DNA of 64,000 nt from Bacteroidota bacterium. GTDB taxonomy: Bacteria > Bacteroidota > Bacteroidia > Flavobacteriales > BACL11. Below, piece after piece: positions 1 through 9,253 of this stretch; the stretch's first letter is position 1, and every line of letters begins with the position of its first letter. Below the pieces are notes generated by a model. That model was not told the DNA's origin and ran no database searches. It worked only from the letters and a program-made list of their open reading frames with translations. The stretch covers positions 1 to 64,000 of the forward strand of contig JAOOLD010000003.1 in NCBI GenBank assembly GCA_028408365.1, given 5' to 3'. A program made the position numbers and the translations under genes.

Positions 1-1
1 T

Positions 2-937
2 ATTTTTTCTATGTACATACTTATTTTAATGAGTTGTGTAGATGTTAACAAAAAAAAAATATCTAATAATATAAATGAAAAGTACTATAAAATTGAAAGT
101 ATCAAAGAAGTTGATATAGTTTCTGAAAAAATTGAATCATATGATACAAGTAAAATGATATTCATCATAGGCGGTAAGTTTATTTTTGGAAATGATAATG
201 GATTAGAGAGAGAAAAACCTGAACAAGAGGTTATAATTCAAAGTTTTTTAATTGATAAAACTCTTGTTACTGTTAATGACTTTAGAAATTTTGTTATTAC
301 AACTGATTACAAAACAGAAGCAGAAAAGTTTGGAAATGCAATAGTATTTGTCGATTCAATTAATAATTGGCAGTTAATTGATGGTGCAAGTTGGGAATAT
401 CCTTTGGGTGACTCAAATCCAATTGCTTTAAATAATCACCCTGTTACTCAAGTTAGCTGGAACGATGCTTTAGCTTATTGTGAATTTTGTGACAAAACTT
501 TACCAACTGAGCTTCAGTGGGAGTACGCAGCAAGTGAAAGAGGTAAAAAGAAAAATCAATTGTTTTATTGGGGTAATGATCTTATGATAAATAATAAATA
601 TATGTGTAACACATGGGCTTCAGGCTATCCAAATTCAATTGGATTTAAAGATGGATTTAAATATACATCTCCTGTTAGATATTATGGAGCAAATTCATTA
701 GGAATTTTTGATATGGCAGGTAATGTTTGGGAATGGTGCTATAACTGGCATTTACCCTATACAGGCAGTAAACAGATATTTCCAACTGAACTTCAAGGAA
801 AGGCACAAAGAGGCGGTTCTTTTTTATGTAATCCAAATTATTGTCACGGATTTAGGCTTTCTGCAAGATCTGCAACTTCACCTGAAAGTTCTTTGTTTCA
901 TGTTGGATTTAGATGTGTAAAAAATATAGCCAATTGA
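2..937 (+). CDS. Formylglycine-generating enzyme (SUMF1/FGE) family lipoprotein, probably 5'-truncated by the window edge
   Basis: ORF track 11..937; frame is open to the window edge; lipobox-like ILMSC; SUMF1 motifs (WEYAA, MAGNVWEW, GGSFLCNPNYCHGFRLSARS, GFRC). Confidence 0.85.
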   Translation: MFSMYILILMSCVDVNKKKISNNINEKYYKIESIKEVDIVSEKIESYDTSKMIFIIGGKFIFGNDNGLEREKPEQEVIIQSFLIDKTLVTVNDFRNFVITTDYKTEAEKFGNAIVFVDSINNWQLIDGASWEYPLGDSNPIALNNHPVTQVSWNDALAYCEFCDKTLPTELQWEYAASERGKKKNQLFYWGNDLMINNKYMCNTWASGYPNSIGFKDGFKYTSPVRYYGANSLGIFDMAGNVWEWCYNWHLPYTGSKQIFPTELQGKAQRGGSFLCNPNYCHGFRLSARSATSPESSLFHVGFRCVKNIAN

Positions 938-996
938 AATATTAATAATTTTATTTTTTTAATAAGTAATTAATGTATGTTTGAAAAATTAAATTA

Positions 997-1512
997 ATGA
1001 TTATGAAAAAAACTATTTACTTTTTGTCTATTATATTATTTGTTTCTTCTTGTAGTTCTGATGTTTCCTTAGTTGCAAAAGATGAAAATATATACAAAAT
1101 ATTTAAAGAGAATTGTGAGACTGTAATAGCTTATGAGACTGCTTTCTGTGAAGAAAGTATTGATTATGAAATTTTCTACTCTGAAAATGCAATAATAAAG
1201 GGCACAATGTTGGGTGACAAAGATTCAATGTATGTTGCTGATCGTATGATTGCGCATCAAGAACTTTGGCAGAAATATGATTTTAGTATGTCTCCTTTAA
1301 ATCCGTTACCTGGTGTTAATTCTGAAACAAAAAAAATGGATGGCTCTGTTAGAATGTATTTTGATATTACAATAACGCTAACAGAGAATGGAAACTCTAT
1401 CACAATGCCAATGTATAACTCATTTGATTTTGATGATGAAGGAAAAATACTTTATCTGCAATATTATGGAGATTTTACAGCTGCATTTCTTTCTCTTGAA
1501 GAGCAGATATGA
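997..1512 (+). CDS. Small lipoprotein, possibly SnoaL/NTF2-like fold
   Basis: ORF with lipoprotein signal (IILFVSSCSS); fold guess from the overall pattern only. Confidence 0.5.
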   Translation: MIMKKTIYFLSIILFVSSCSSDVSLVAKDENIYKIFKENCETVIAYETAFCEESIDYEIFYSENAIIKGTMLGDKDSMYVADRMIAHQELWQKYDFSMSPLNPLPGVNSETKKMDGSVRMYFDITITLTENGNSITMPMYNSFDFDDEGKILYLQYYGDFTAAFLSLEEQI

Positions 1513-1543
1513 ATTCTACATTTATTAGAAATTTAATAAATGT

Positions 1544-1603
1544 AAAAATTAATAAACCCACTCATTTGAGTGGTTTATTTTTGGTGGACCTCTTGGTCCT
1601 TAT
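1544..1603. repeat. Terminator hairpin plus tRNA-3'-end-like segment, copy 1 of a direct repeat flanking grpB
   Basis: aaaaattaataaacccactcatttgagtggtttatttttggtgg followed by hairpin ggacc-tctt-ggtcc and ttcgaac; compare 2126..2174. Confidence 0.6.
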
Positions 1604-1613
1604 TTCGAACTTT

Positions 1614-2120
1614 TTAATCAAATTTTAGCATCTTCTCAACAGATCTTACAAATGTAGTTTTTGCATCGGCATATTCATTTCCATCTTTCCATTCTTTTTC
1701 TGACAGTGAATACTTTAACCTTTGATATTTTTTTCTAGTAACCTCATTTGATCTTAATTCATTTCTAAATGCTATATGTCTTTTAAACCATCGACTATCA
1801 TGTTTTACTAAATGAATATGAGCTATTCTTTTTTTGCTTTCTTCAAAAATGAAGAATCTTCTATTAGGTATTTCTATCTCATATTCTTTAATGTGTTTAT
1901 ACCCTAAATTTTTGATAGGGTCAATATATTTATCTAATTCATTAGAACTAACTCCTATTAAAATATCAATAATTGGTTTTGAATCAAGATTTTTTACAGA
2001 AGTACTACCAATATGCTCAATTATAACATCATTGTCAACAATAATGTTTTGTATTTCTTTTTTTATCGTTTCAAAAAGTAAAGGCCATTCATCATTATAA
2101 GGGACTATGTTGATTTTCAT
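1614..2120 (-). CDS. GrpB family protein (UPF0157 nucleotidyltransferase-like)
   Basis: MKINIVPYNDEWPLLFETIKKEI...IEHIGSTSVKNLDSKPIIDILIGV is GrpB-like; start placed at the internal ATG because the upstream extension reads through the terminator. Confidence 0.85.
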   Translation of the reverse strand: MKINIVPYNDEWPLLFETIKKEIQNIIVDNDVIIEHIGSTSVKNLDSKPIIDILIGVSSNELDKYIDPIKNLGYKHIKEYEIEIPNRRFFIFEESKKRIAHIHLVKHDSRWFKRHIAFRNELRSNEVTRKKYQRLKYSLSEKEWKDGNEYADAKTTFVRSVEKMLKFD

Positions 2121-2136
2121 TATTTCAAAAATTAAT

Positions 2137-2168
2137 AAAAAACCCACTCAAATGAGTGGGTTTTTTAT
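2137..2168 (-). terminator. Rho-independent terminator downstream of tRNA-Val (near-palindromic, could work in both directions)
   Basis: aaaaaacccactcaaatgagtgggtttttt. Confidence 0.75.
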
Positions 2169-2246
2169 TGGTGGGCGATACTGGATTCGAACCAGTGACC
2201 CCCTGCGTGTAAAGCAGGTGCTCTAAACCAACTGAGCTAATCGCCC
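2169..2246 (-). tRNA. tRNA-Val(TAC), CCA encoded
   Basis: GGGCGATTAGCTCAGTTGGTTTAGAGCACCTGCTTTACACGCAGGGGGTCACTGGTTCGAATCCAGTATCGCCCACCA forms a full cloverleaf; anticodon TAC. Confidence 0.95.
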
Positions 2247-2257
2247 TGTAGAGAGTG

Positions 2258-2286
2258 CAAATATAAATTTTTTGTTTGAACTACAA
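2258..2286 (-). promoter_or_regulatory. Bacteroidota-type promoter for tRNA-Val (TTG-N18-TATATTTG)
   Basis: Reverse complement of caaatata (2258-2265) with caa at 2284-2286. Confidence 0.55.
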
Positions 2287-2289
2287 TCA

Positions 2290-3504
2290 TTAAATTAACT
2301 CACCAACTAAAAATGTACTTCCACCCACAAAAATTATATCATTTTCATTTGCTTTTTCATTTGCTTTTTCAAACGCAATAAAAGAACTACTAAAGCAATT
2401 ACCACTTAAATTAAATTTTTGTGACATCTTTAGTAATTCTCTTTCGCAAAAACCTCTTGGAATATTAGGTTTGCAAAAATAGTAAAAGGCATTCTTGGGT
2501 AACAAATTAAAAATTTTCTTTAAATTTTTATCATTTACAAATCCGATTACCATATGAATATTTTCATAAGATAGTTCATTAATTTCATTTATGCTTTTAT
2601 TAATTGCATCAATGTTATGACCAATATCAAAAATTGTTTTTGGTTTTAAGGATGTTATTTCCCATCTACCTCTTAATCCAGTATTTTTTATAACTCTATT
2701 CAATCCCTTTGATATTTCTATTTCTGAAATGTTTAGTATTTTTTCTTCATTTAAAATCTGAAAAGTTTTTTCAGCTGTATTAATATTTTCTATTTGAAAA
2801 TCTCCATTTAAGTCCGTAGTGTAGTTATTCTTTTTGTTTGAAAAGAAAATTTTTGATTTTTTTTCTGATGCAATTTTATAAAAAATAGAATCACTAATTT
2901 TATTTTTTCTTCCAATAATAATTGGAGTATTTCTTTTAATAATTCCCCCTTTCTCTTGTGCAATCTTCTCTATACTATTACCTAATAGGTTTGTATGATC
3001 AAGACTTATATTTGTAATAACTGAAAGAATAGGGTTTATAATATTTGTACTATCAAGTCTTCCCCCAAGTCCAACCTCTATAACAGCTATATCAACTTTT
3101 TCACTGCTAAAATGAAGAAAAGATAAAAGCACTGTCATTTCAAAAAATGAAAGTTTATTCTTCTTAAAAAAATCAAAATTGTTTTTTACAAATTCAACTA
3201 CTTTTTCTTTTGATATGGGCTTTCCATTGATTTTAATTCTTTCTCTGAAATCTTTTAAATGAGGGGAGGTATAAAGTCCAACTTTTAATTTTTTTTCTTG
3301 TAAAACAGATGCTAACATATGTGAAACAGAACCTTTGCCATTTGTTCCACCAACATGAATACTTTTAAAGTTTTTTTGGGGGTGATTAAATTCTTCGCAT
3401 GCAATTTTTATATTTCCAATATCTTTCTTGTAAGCAATTTTGCCAATTCTTTGATACATTGGAAGCGAATTAAAGAGAAATTCTGTTGCCTCTTTATAGT
3501 CCAT
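2290..3504 (-). CDS. folC: Bifunctional folylpolyglutamate/dihydrofolate synthase
   Basis: HVGGTNGKGSVSHMLASVLQ, TSPHLKDFRERIKING, EVGLGGRLDSTN. Confidence 0.93.
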   Translation of the reverse strand: MDYKEATEFLFNSLPMYQRIGKIAYKKDIGNIKIACEEFNHPQKNFKSIHVGGTNGKGSVSHMLASVLQEKKLKVGLYTSPHLKDFRERIKINGKPISKEKVVEFVKNNFDFFKKNKLSFFEMTVLLSFLHFSSEKVDIAVIEVGLGGRLDSTNIINPILSVITNISLDHTNLLGNSIEKIAQEKGGIIKRNTPIIIGRKNKISDSIFYKIASEKKSKIFFSNKKNNYTTDLNGDFQIENINTAEKTFQILNEEKILNISEIEISKGLNRVIKNTGLRGRWEITSLKPKTIFDIGHNIDAINKSINEINELSYENIHMVIGFVNDKNLKKIFNLLPKNAFYYFCKPNIPRGFCERELLKMSQKFNLSGNCFSSSFIAFEKANEKANENDIIFVGGSTFLVGELI

Positions 3505-4346
3505 TAATTGAGTTTAAAGTTGTAAATAATTTTTCCCTGTTGACTGATAGGTGCATTATTATTAACTGAAAATCTTGTTTTTAAAGCTGCTTGCTTAGCT
3601 CTTAATAGTAAATTTTTATTGAAAGTTGTAGTTCCTTTAGATCCCGTTATAGCATTAGTTACAATACCATTTCTGTTTACAGTTATTAGAACAACAACAA
3701 TACCTTCATCTTGAACATCATAGTCAGGTAATATTCTTAAAGAAACGTTTCTACCTTCTAAGCTGAATGAAATACCATCAGTGCCTGCTTCATAACCATC
3801 AACATTTTCATTTTTAACATTACTTTCGCCACCAAGGTCTATTTTACTTTCGTCAAATGAATTTTCGTTTTTATTTTTTTTTGAAAAAATAGCTTTTGGA
3901 TCTACAACTTGTTGTTCCTCTTCAATAACTTCATTTTTTATTTCTGATTCAACAGTTTCTTCGCTCTCTTTTTCTTCATCATTTTCATTTACTGCTTCAA
4001 CTTCTTCTTCAATAATTTCTGGCTCAGTAATAGGTTTTTTAATTTTTTCCTCAATTTCATTTACGCTTATTGTTTCTTCAACAGATTGATCGATTATAGT
4101 ATTATTTGGAGGCGTAATTAAATTTGAATTATTGACCTTTTTTATTTCTGGTGGAGTCTCAACTTCTTCGATATTGATATTGTTAGAACTATTATTGAAC
4201 CCAAAGTTTATTGCAATACCCTTTTCCTCTGGAGGAGGTGTTTGATAAGATAAACCAAAATAGAAAAAGCAAGCTATGGCTATGAGATGAAAAATTAAGC
4301 TGAACATAATTCCTTTTAGCTTGTGTGTAGAATTGGATTTATTCAT
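3504..4346 (-). CDS. TonB-like energy transducer protein
   Basis: N-terminal TM, acidic/Pro linker, C-terminal TonB-like domain; follows exbB-exbD with overlapping ends. Confidence 0.75.
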   Translation of the reverse strand: MNKSNSTHKLKGIMFSLIFHLIAIACFFYFGLSYQTPPPEEKGIAINFGFNNSSNNINIEEVETPPEIKKVNNSNLITPPNNTIIDQSVEETISVNEIEEKIKKPITEPEIIEEEVEAVNENDEEKESEETVESEIKNEVIEEEQQVVDPKAIFSKKNKNENSFDESKIDLGGESNVKNENVDGYEAGTDGISFSLEGRNVSLRILPDYDVQDEGIVVVLITVNRNGIVTNAITGSKGTTTFNKNLLLRAKQAALKTRFSVNNNAPISQQGKIIYNFKLN

Positions 4347-4738
4347 TAACTAGGATCTGTTGCAAGAACTATTTTATAGTTGTTACGATATGCTATGTCC
4401 ATGACTTTTACAACATGCTCAATATCTACAGATTTGTCTGAATGTAAAATTATTGCCGGTTCTAGTTCAGAGCTTAAAATATTAATTAACCTAGTTTCAA
4501 GTTCAGTAATATCAACTTGATTCTCATCAATATAAAAATTGATGTCTTTGTCAATTGAAATTGAAATAGTTTGTTTCTCTAGAGTCTTTGATTTGCTGTT
4601 TGGTAGAAGAAGTTTTAGAGCATTAGGACTAACTAAAGTTGAAGTTAGCATAAAAAAGATCAAAAGCAAAAAGACAATGTCTGTCATTGAAGACATGTTA
4701 AAATTTGGTGATACTTTATTTCTACTCCTTAATGCCAT
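4346..4738 (-). CDS. exbD: ExbD/TolR family biopolymer transport protein
   Basis: FNMSSMTDIVFLLLIFFMLTSTL. Confidence 0.9.
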   Translation of the reverse strand: MALRSRNKVSPNFNMSSMTDIVFLLLIFFMLTSTLVSPNALKLLLPNSKSKTLEKQTISISIDKDINFYIDENQVDITELETRLINILSSELEPAIILHSDKSVDIEHVVKVMDIAYRNNYKIVLATDPS

Positions 4739-4741
4739 TTT

Positions 4742-5419
4742 CTACTCATTGTGATGTAGATGATCTAAAAATTCAGTTGTTCTTGCTTCTAATTGAAATA
4801 CAACTTTTTCAACTTTGCTTACAAGAAAATTATATGAAATGTAAGCTATTATTCCAACTATCAGACCAGCAACAGTTGTAACCATTGCAGTGTATATTCC
4901 CTGAGATAACATCTCGACATCAATATTACCGCCAGAGCTTGCCATTTGATGAAATGCCAATATCATTCCTATGACAGTACCTAAAAAACCTATCATCGGG
5001 GCAGCTCCAGAAATAGTTGCAAGATTTGAAAGATTATTTTCCATTTTGTAGATCTCAAGTTTACCTTGATTTTCAATTGCTGCAGAAATATCAGTCATAG
5101 GCTTATCAATTCTGTCAATTCCTTTTTCAATCATTCTGGAAATTGGATTATTAGTATTTTGACATAGTGTTTTGGCCGCCGAATAATCTTTATTTTCAAC
5201 AAAGTTTTTTATTGTATTAAAAAAATTTTCATCTTCTTTACTAGCATCTTTTATTGCAGAGTATCTTTCAAAAAGTATGAAAATTGCATAAAATGAGAGG
5301 ATACCTAAAGTAACCATTATAATATTTCCACCAGTTCCCCCACTTGTGATTAGGTCAATAATTGATAAAGTTTCTGTTTCAATATTACTTAAACTATCTG
5401 TTTGGATTTTATTTTCCAT
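4742..5419 (-). CDS. exbB: MotA/TolQ/ExbB proton channel family protein
   Basis: GAAPMIGFLGTVIGMILAF...MVTTVAGLIVGIIAYI. Confidence 0.9.
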   Translation of the reverse strand: MENKIQTDSLSNIETETLSIIDLITSGGTGGNIIMVTLGILSFYAIFILFERYSAIKDASKEDENFFNTIKNFVENKDYSAAKTLCQNTNNPISRMIEKGIDRIDKPMTDISAAIENQGKLEIYKMENNLSNLATISGAAPMIGFLGTVIGMILAFHQMASSGGNIDVEMLSQGIYTAMVTTVAGLIVGIIAYISYNFLVSKVEKVVFQLEARTTEFLDHLHHNE

Positions 5420-5446
5420 ATTTTTCTAACGATATATTTTATAAAT

Positions 5447-6853
5447 TTATTGCATTATTATGTATGTTATTGCTCCTGCAACATATCCTATTAGGGCTAA
5501 AAAAGAAATGCGTTTTAGATACCACATAAAATCTATTTTAAGTATTCCCATTACAGCTACTCCAGCGGCTGAACCAATGATTAGAACTGATCCCCCTGTT
5601 CCAGCACAATAAGCTAAAAATTGCCAAAACTTATGGTCTTGAGGATATGCTAAAATACCATCTTGAATAGGCCCTATTTCATACATACCCATAGCTCCAG
5701 CAACTAATGGTACATTATCAACCAATGCTGACATCAAACCAATCAGTACGTTAATTATGTATATTTTATTCTCACCAGAGAAAGTATTTTCTAAATATTT
5801 AGCCACTATATCCAATTGACCAGCTGACTGTAGTCCAGCAACAGCTAATAAAATTCCTAAGAAGAAAAATATAGTTGGTGTATCTACTTTTTTTAATACG
5901 CCGATAACTGATAAATGACGTCTTTGTTCATAATTCTTGTCACTGTGTAGGATTTCTGTGGTAACCCACAAGATACCAAGTGAAAGTAGCATTCCTAAAT
6001 AGGGTGGTAGTCCCGTAGTTATTTTGAAAATAGGAACGAACAATAAGCCTATTACTCCCATGTAAAAAATTAAGTTTCTTTCATAAGTATTAACAGAACT
6101 TATTTCAGAATTTAGGTTTGATAGGTCAGGGTTTTCGATACTCCCTTTCAATTTGAAAGAAATGTATATTAGAGGAACAATCATACAAACTAATGACGGG
6201 ATGAAGATTGAATAAATAATATTCCAAGCAGTAACTTGTCCACCTACCCAAAGCATTATTGTTGTAACATCACCCATTGGAGACCAGGCTCCACCAGCAT
6301 TAGCTGAGATAATAATCATTCCTGCAAACATCCACAAGTCTTTTTTGTCTTTTATCATTTTAGATATTAAAGCAGCCATAACAATTGAGGTAGTTAAGTT
6401 GTCAAGAACTGCAGAAAAGAAAAAAGAAATAACACATAAAATCCACATCAATGGTACTTTTCTTTTAGTGGTTATTTTATCTGTAATAATTGAAAAACCT
6501 TGGTGGCTATCAACTAACTCAACTATTGTCATTGCAGCTAAAAGGAAAAACAAGATTTCACCTATGTCTACGAGATGATGAGACAGCTCATATTTTAAAA
6601 ACTTAATTGGTTTAGCATATTCATCGCTAGAATAAAATCCTAGTTCTTTAAGAGAATTAAATTTCGTTTTGAATTTTTCGTAAAATTCTGTAAGAAATTC
6701 TTTAGTTACTAGTTCATCTATTCCTAAAGCTAAAGCTCCCCAAATTACACCTCCCATTACTAATGCTGAGGCTGCTTTATCAATTTTAATTGGGTGTTCA
6801 AGTGCAATGGCTAAATACCCTATGACAAAAATAATTATTAAAAATATCTCCAT
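5447..6853 (-). CDS. nhaD: Na+/H+ antiporter NhaD-type
   Basis: Multi-TM; ISANAGGAWSPMGDVTTIMLW, SALVDNVPLVAGAMGMY. Confidence 0.88.
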   Translation of the reverse strand: MEIFLIIIFVIGYLAIALEHPIKIDKAASALVMGGVIWGALALGIDELVTKEFLTEFYEKFKTKFNSLKELGFYSSDEYAKPIKFLKYELSHHLVDIGEILFFLLAAMTIVELVDSHQGFSIITDKITTKRKVPLMWILCVISFFFSAVLDNLTTSIVMAALISKMIKDKKDLWMFAGMIIISANAGGAWSPMGDVTTIMLWVGGQVTAWNIIYSIFIPSLVCMIVPLIYISFKLKGSIENPDLSNLNSEISSVNTYERNLIFYMGVIGLLFVPIFKITTGLPPYLGMLLSLGILWVTTEILHSDKNYEQRRHLSVIGVLKKVDTPTIFFFLGILLAVAGLQSAGQLDIVAKYLENTFSGENKIYIINVLIGLMSALVDNVPLVAGAMGMYEIGPIQDGILAYPQDHKFWQFLAYCAGTGGSVLIIGSAAGVAVMGILKIDFMWYLKRISFLALIGYVAGAITYIIMQ

Positions 6854-6857
6854 TTTT

Positions 6858-7955
6858 TTATTTTTCTAAGTAAACAGTTGTTGAAGGAAAAGCAAAATCA
6901 GAATTATTGCTTTTAACTATATTCATGATTTCAAAATTAATTTCTTGCTTGACATTGGTTAAGTCTTCCCAGTTAGGGCTATTCACAAAATATACAATTA
7001 GTATATCTAATGAACTAGCTCCAAATTCTTGAAACTTCACCATACAGTTATCAGTTGTTAGTTTATGACTTTTTATTAAAATTTCAATTTCTGAAACAAT
7101 TTTTTTTATTTGATCAATTTGTGTGTCATAAGTAAGACCAAGGTAAAACTTTACTCTTCTTACATTTCTTTTTCCCAAATTGTCTAGCTCAGCATCAACC
7201 ATTTTTTTATTGGGGACACTAACTAAACTCTTATCAAAAGTTCGAATTCTTGTGCTTCTAAATCCAACTTTTTCAACTGAACCAGTGATATTACCTACAG
7301 TAACTATATCTCCTACTGTGAAGGGTTGATCAAAGAAAATTGTAAATGAACCAAGTAAATTTTCAAGACTTTCCTTAGATGCCATAGCAATCGCAATCCC
7401 ACCAATTCCTAAGCCTGTTGCTAATGCTGTTATATTTACATTAAAGACATTAGAAAGAACTATAAAAAGACCAAAAATAATAGCTAAGATCTTTATAATT
7501 TCAACAGCAAATGGAATTAACTGATCATCCATTTTATTTTCAGTCTTACTTGCTTTTTTTAGCAGTAGACTACCAACATAACTTATAATTTTAAGTATGA
7601 CTTTTAATATTGAGAAAATATATATTAATGAAAAAGCTTTGTCAATAAACAATTTTAATCCAAATTTATTTTTTTCAGCTAACTCCCAGCTTGAAGGAAA
7701 ATTAATTTGCGAAAAAGCGAGAAAGAGAACTGATAAGTTAAAAAACAGGTTTAACGGTTTTATGGTATCATTTTTAAAATCACTAAAATTCTCATCATTA
7801 CTATCTTTAGTTAAGTAATTAAAAATTGATTTACTGATGTAATTGATAAATAGCCTTTTTAATAATAATCCAATAATTAAGATCAACACAAAATATGTAA
7901 AATCTAATAGGCTATTTTCAAAAAAAGTTGTGTTTTTAAGGTAATCTATATTCAT
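6858..7955 (-). CDS. Mechanosensitive ion channel (MscS) family protein
   Basis: GLGIGGIAIAMASKESLENLLGSFTIFFDQPFTVGDIV...VEKVGFRSTRIRTFD. Confidence 0.92.
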   Translation of the reverse strand: MNIDYLKNTTFFENSLLDFTYFVLILIIGLLLKRLFINYISKSIFNYLTKDSNDENFSDFKNDTIKPLNLFFNLSVLFLAFSQINFPSSWELAEKNKFGLKLFIDKAFSLIYIFSILKVILKIISYVGSLLLKKASKTENKMDDQLIPFAVEIIKILAIIFGLFIVLSNVFNVNITALATGLGIGGIAIAMASKESLENLLGSFTIFFDQPFTVGDIVTVGNITGSVEKVGFRSTRIRTFDKSLVSVPNKKMVDAELDNLGKRNVRRVKFYLGLTYDTQIDQIKKIVSEIEILIKSHKLTTDNCMVKFQEFGASSLDILIVYFVNSPNWEDLTNVKQEINFEIMNIVKSNNSDFAFPSTTVYLEK

Positions 7956-9178
7956 TTTAATAGTTTTTTTAATGCAATTTCAAGAGCAGTCTTGTAAATA
8001 TTATTTTTTTCGTTACTTTCTTGATAGCTTTCAATTAAAGCATCTTTGATTGTCTCTGAAACTGATTGGAAAACAGACTTAGGTTGCATATCAATATTTT
8101 CTTGCATGAAATATGAAAATGCTCTGGCCATTCCGCAATTTGATATAAAATCTGGAATAACACTTACCATCTCATCAGCTCTTTGACATATTGGACCATA
8201 AAAAATTTCATTTTCATCAAAGGGAACATTAGCGCCTGAGGAAATTACCTCTAAGTCGTTTGCAATCATTAGGTTAAGATGTTCTAATGTAACTAACCTT
8301 GATGCTGCGCAAGGAACAAAAATTTCAGCTCCGATTGACCAGATTTTTTGATTAATTAGTTCAAATGGCATGATATCTTTATCAATTAAAAAATTTGATG
8401 TTCTTGAACTTAGCAATTCAATTATTTTGTTGTGAGAGAGACCTTTCTCATCTAGTATTCCACCATTTTTATCAATAATTCCAACAATTTTTCCACCCAT
8501 TTTACTTAAGTAAAATGCAGTTGCACCCGCAACATTCCCCCATCCTTGCACAATAATTCTTTTTTCATGTAATTTACCACCGTATATATTGTAATAATGT
8601 ATTATAGATTCAGCTACTCCATAGCCAGTAATCAAATCTCCAATTGAGTATTTTGAGTTTATGTTGGGAGATAAATCTGTGGAATTTACAATCGAGGGCA
8701 CTCCTTTACTTAATTGATCTAGTAATAGTTTTTTGTTAGTATTTTTATTACTGAAGTGTCCACTTATGATACCTTCTAATGGAAATTCAATATTAATTTC
8801 ATTACAATATGGAATTACCTCCTCAACTTCATCAACGTTCATATCTCCGCCTGTACCATAGTAAGATTTTAATAAGGGTTTGACAGCTTTGAACCATCTT
8901 TTTAAGACATCAGTTTTTCGCTCGTCTCTAGGGTCAAAATTGATTCCTGACTTTCCTCCTCCAATGTTAGGACCTGAAACAGAAAATTTAATTTCCATTG
9001 TTTTTGCTAAGGCGAGAACTTCTTCTTTAGTAACACCTAATCTCATTCTTGTTCCTCCTGCAGCAGCTCCACCTCTTAATGAATTAATAACTAGCCATCC
9101 TTTAGCATTTGTATATTCATCTTGCCATTCAAAAACAATTTCAGGTTTTTTATTTTCAAACTCTTTTAAAAGCTTCAT
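7952..9178 (-). CDS. Glu/Leu/Phe/Val dehydrogenase
   Basis: GGTRMRLGVTKEEVLALAKTMEIKFS, GGGKSGINFDP, GWGNVAGATAFYL. Confidence 0.9.
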   Translation of the reverse strand: MKLLKEFENKKPEIVFEWQDEYTNAKGWLVINSLRGGAAAGGTRMRLGVTKEEVLALAKTMEIKFSVSGPNIGGGKSGINFDPRDERKTDVLKRWFKAVKPLLKSYYGTGGDMNVDEVEEVIPYCNEINIEFPLEGIISGHFSNKNTNKKLLLDQLSKGVPSIVNSTDLSPNINSKYSIGDLITGYGVAESIIHYYNIYGGKLHEKRIIVQGWGNVAGATAFYLSKMGGKIVGIIDKNGGILDEKGLSHNKIIELLSSRTSNFLIDKDIMPFELINQKIWSIGAEIFVPCAASRLVTLEHLNLMIANDLEVISSGANVPFDENEIFYGPICQRADEMVSVIPDFISNCGMARAFSYFMQENIDMQPKSVFQSVSETIKDALIESYQESNEKNNIYKTALEIALKKLLK

Positions 9179-9253
9179 AAATTTATTTCGATGCTAATTT
9201 AATAATAACTAATTTTTTATGTGTACTGAATGCTTAATGACATTTAAAACATT

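Noticed and set aside
708-920. 70-aa ORF in the +1 frame of the FGE-like gene, and similar overlapping ORFs (e.g. 1834..2100, 8880..9197, 30905..31132, 41015..41335, 59385..59567)
   Set aside because: They lie inside well-supported genes in other frames, with no recognisable motifs or spacing; expected by chance in AT-rich DNA.
2340-2375. 12-bp in-frame tandem repeat (tttgctttttca x2; ANEKANEK) in folC
   Set aside because: Minor replication-slippage repeat near the C-terminus; no sign it alters function.
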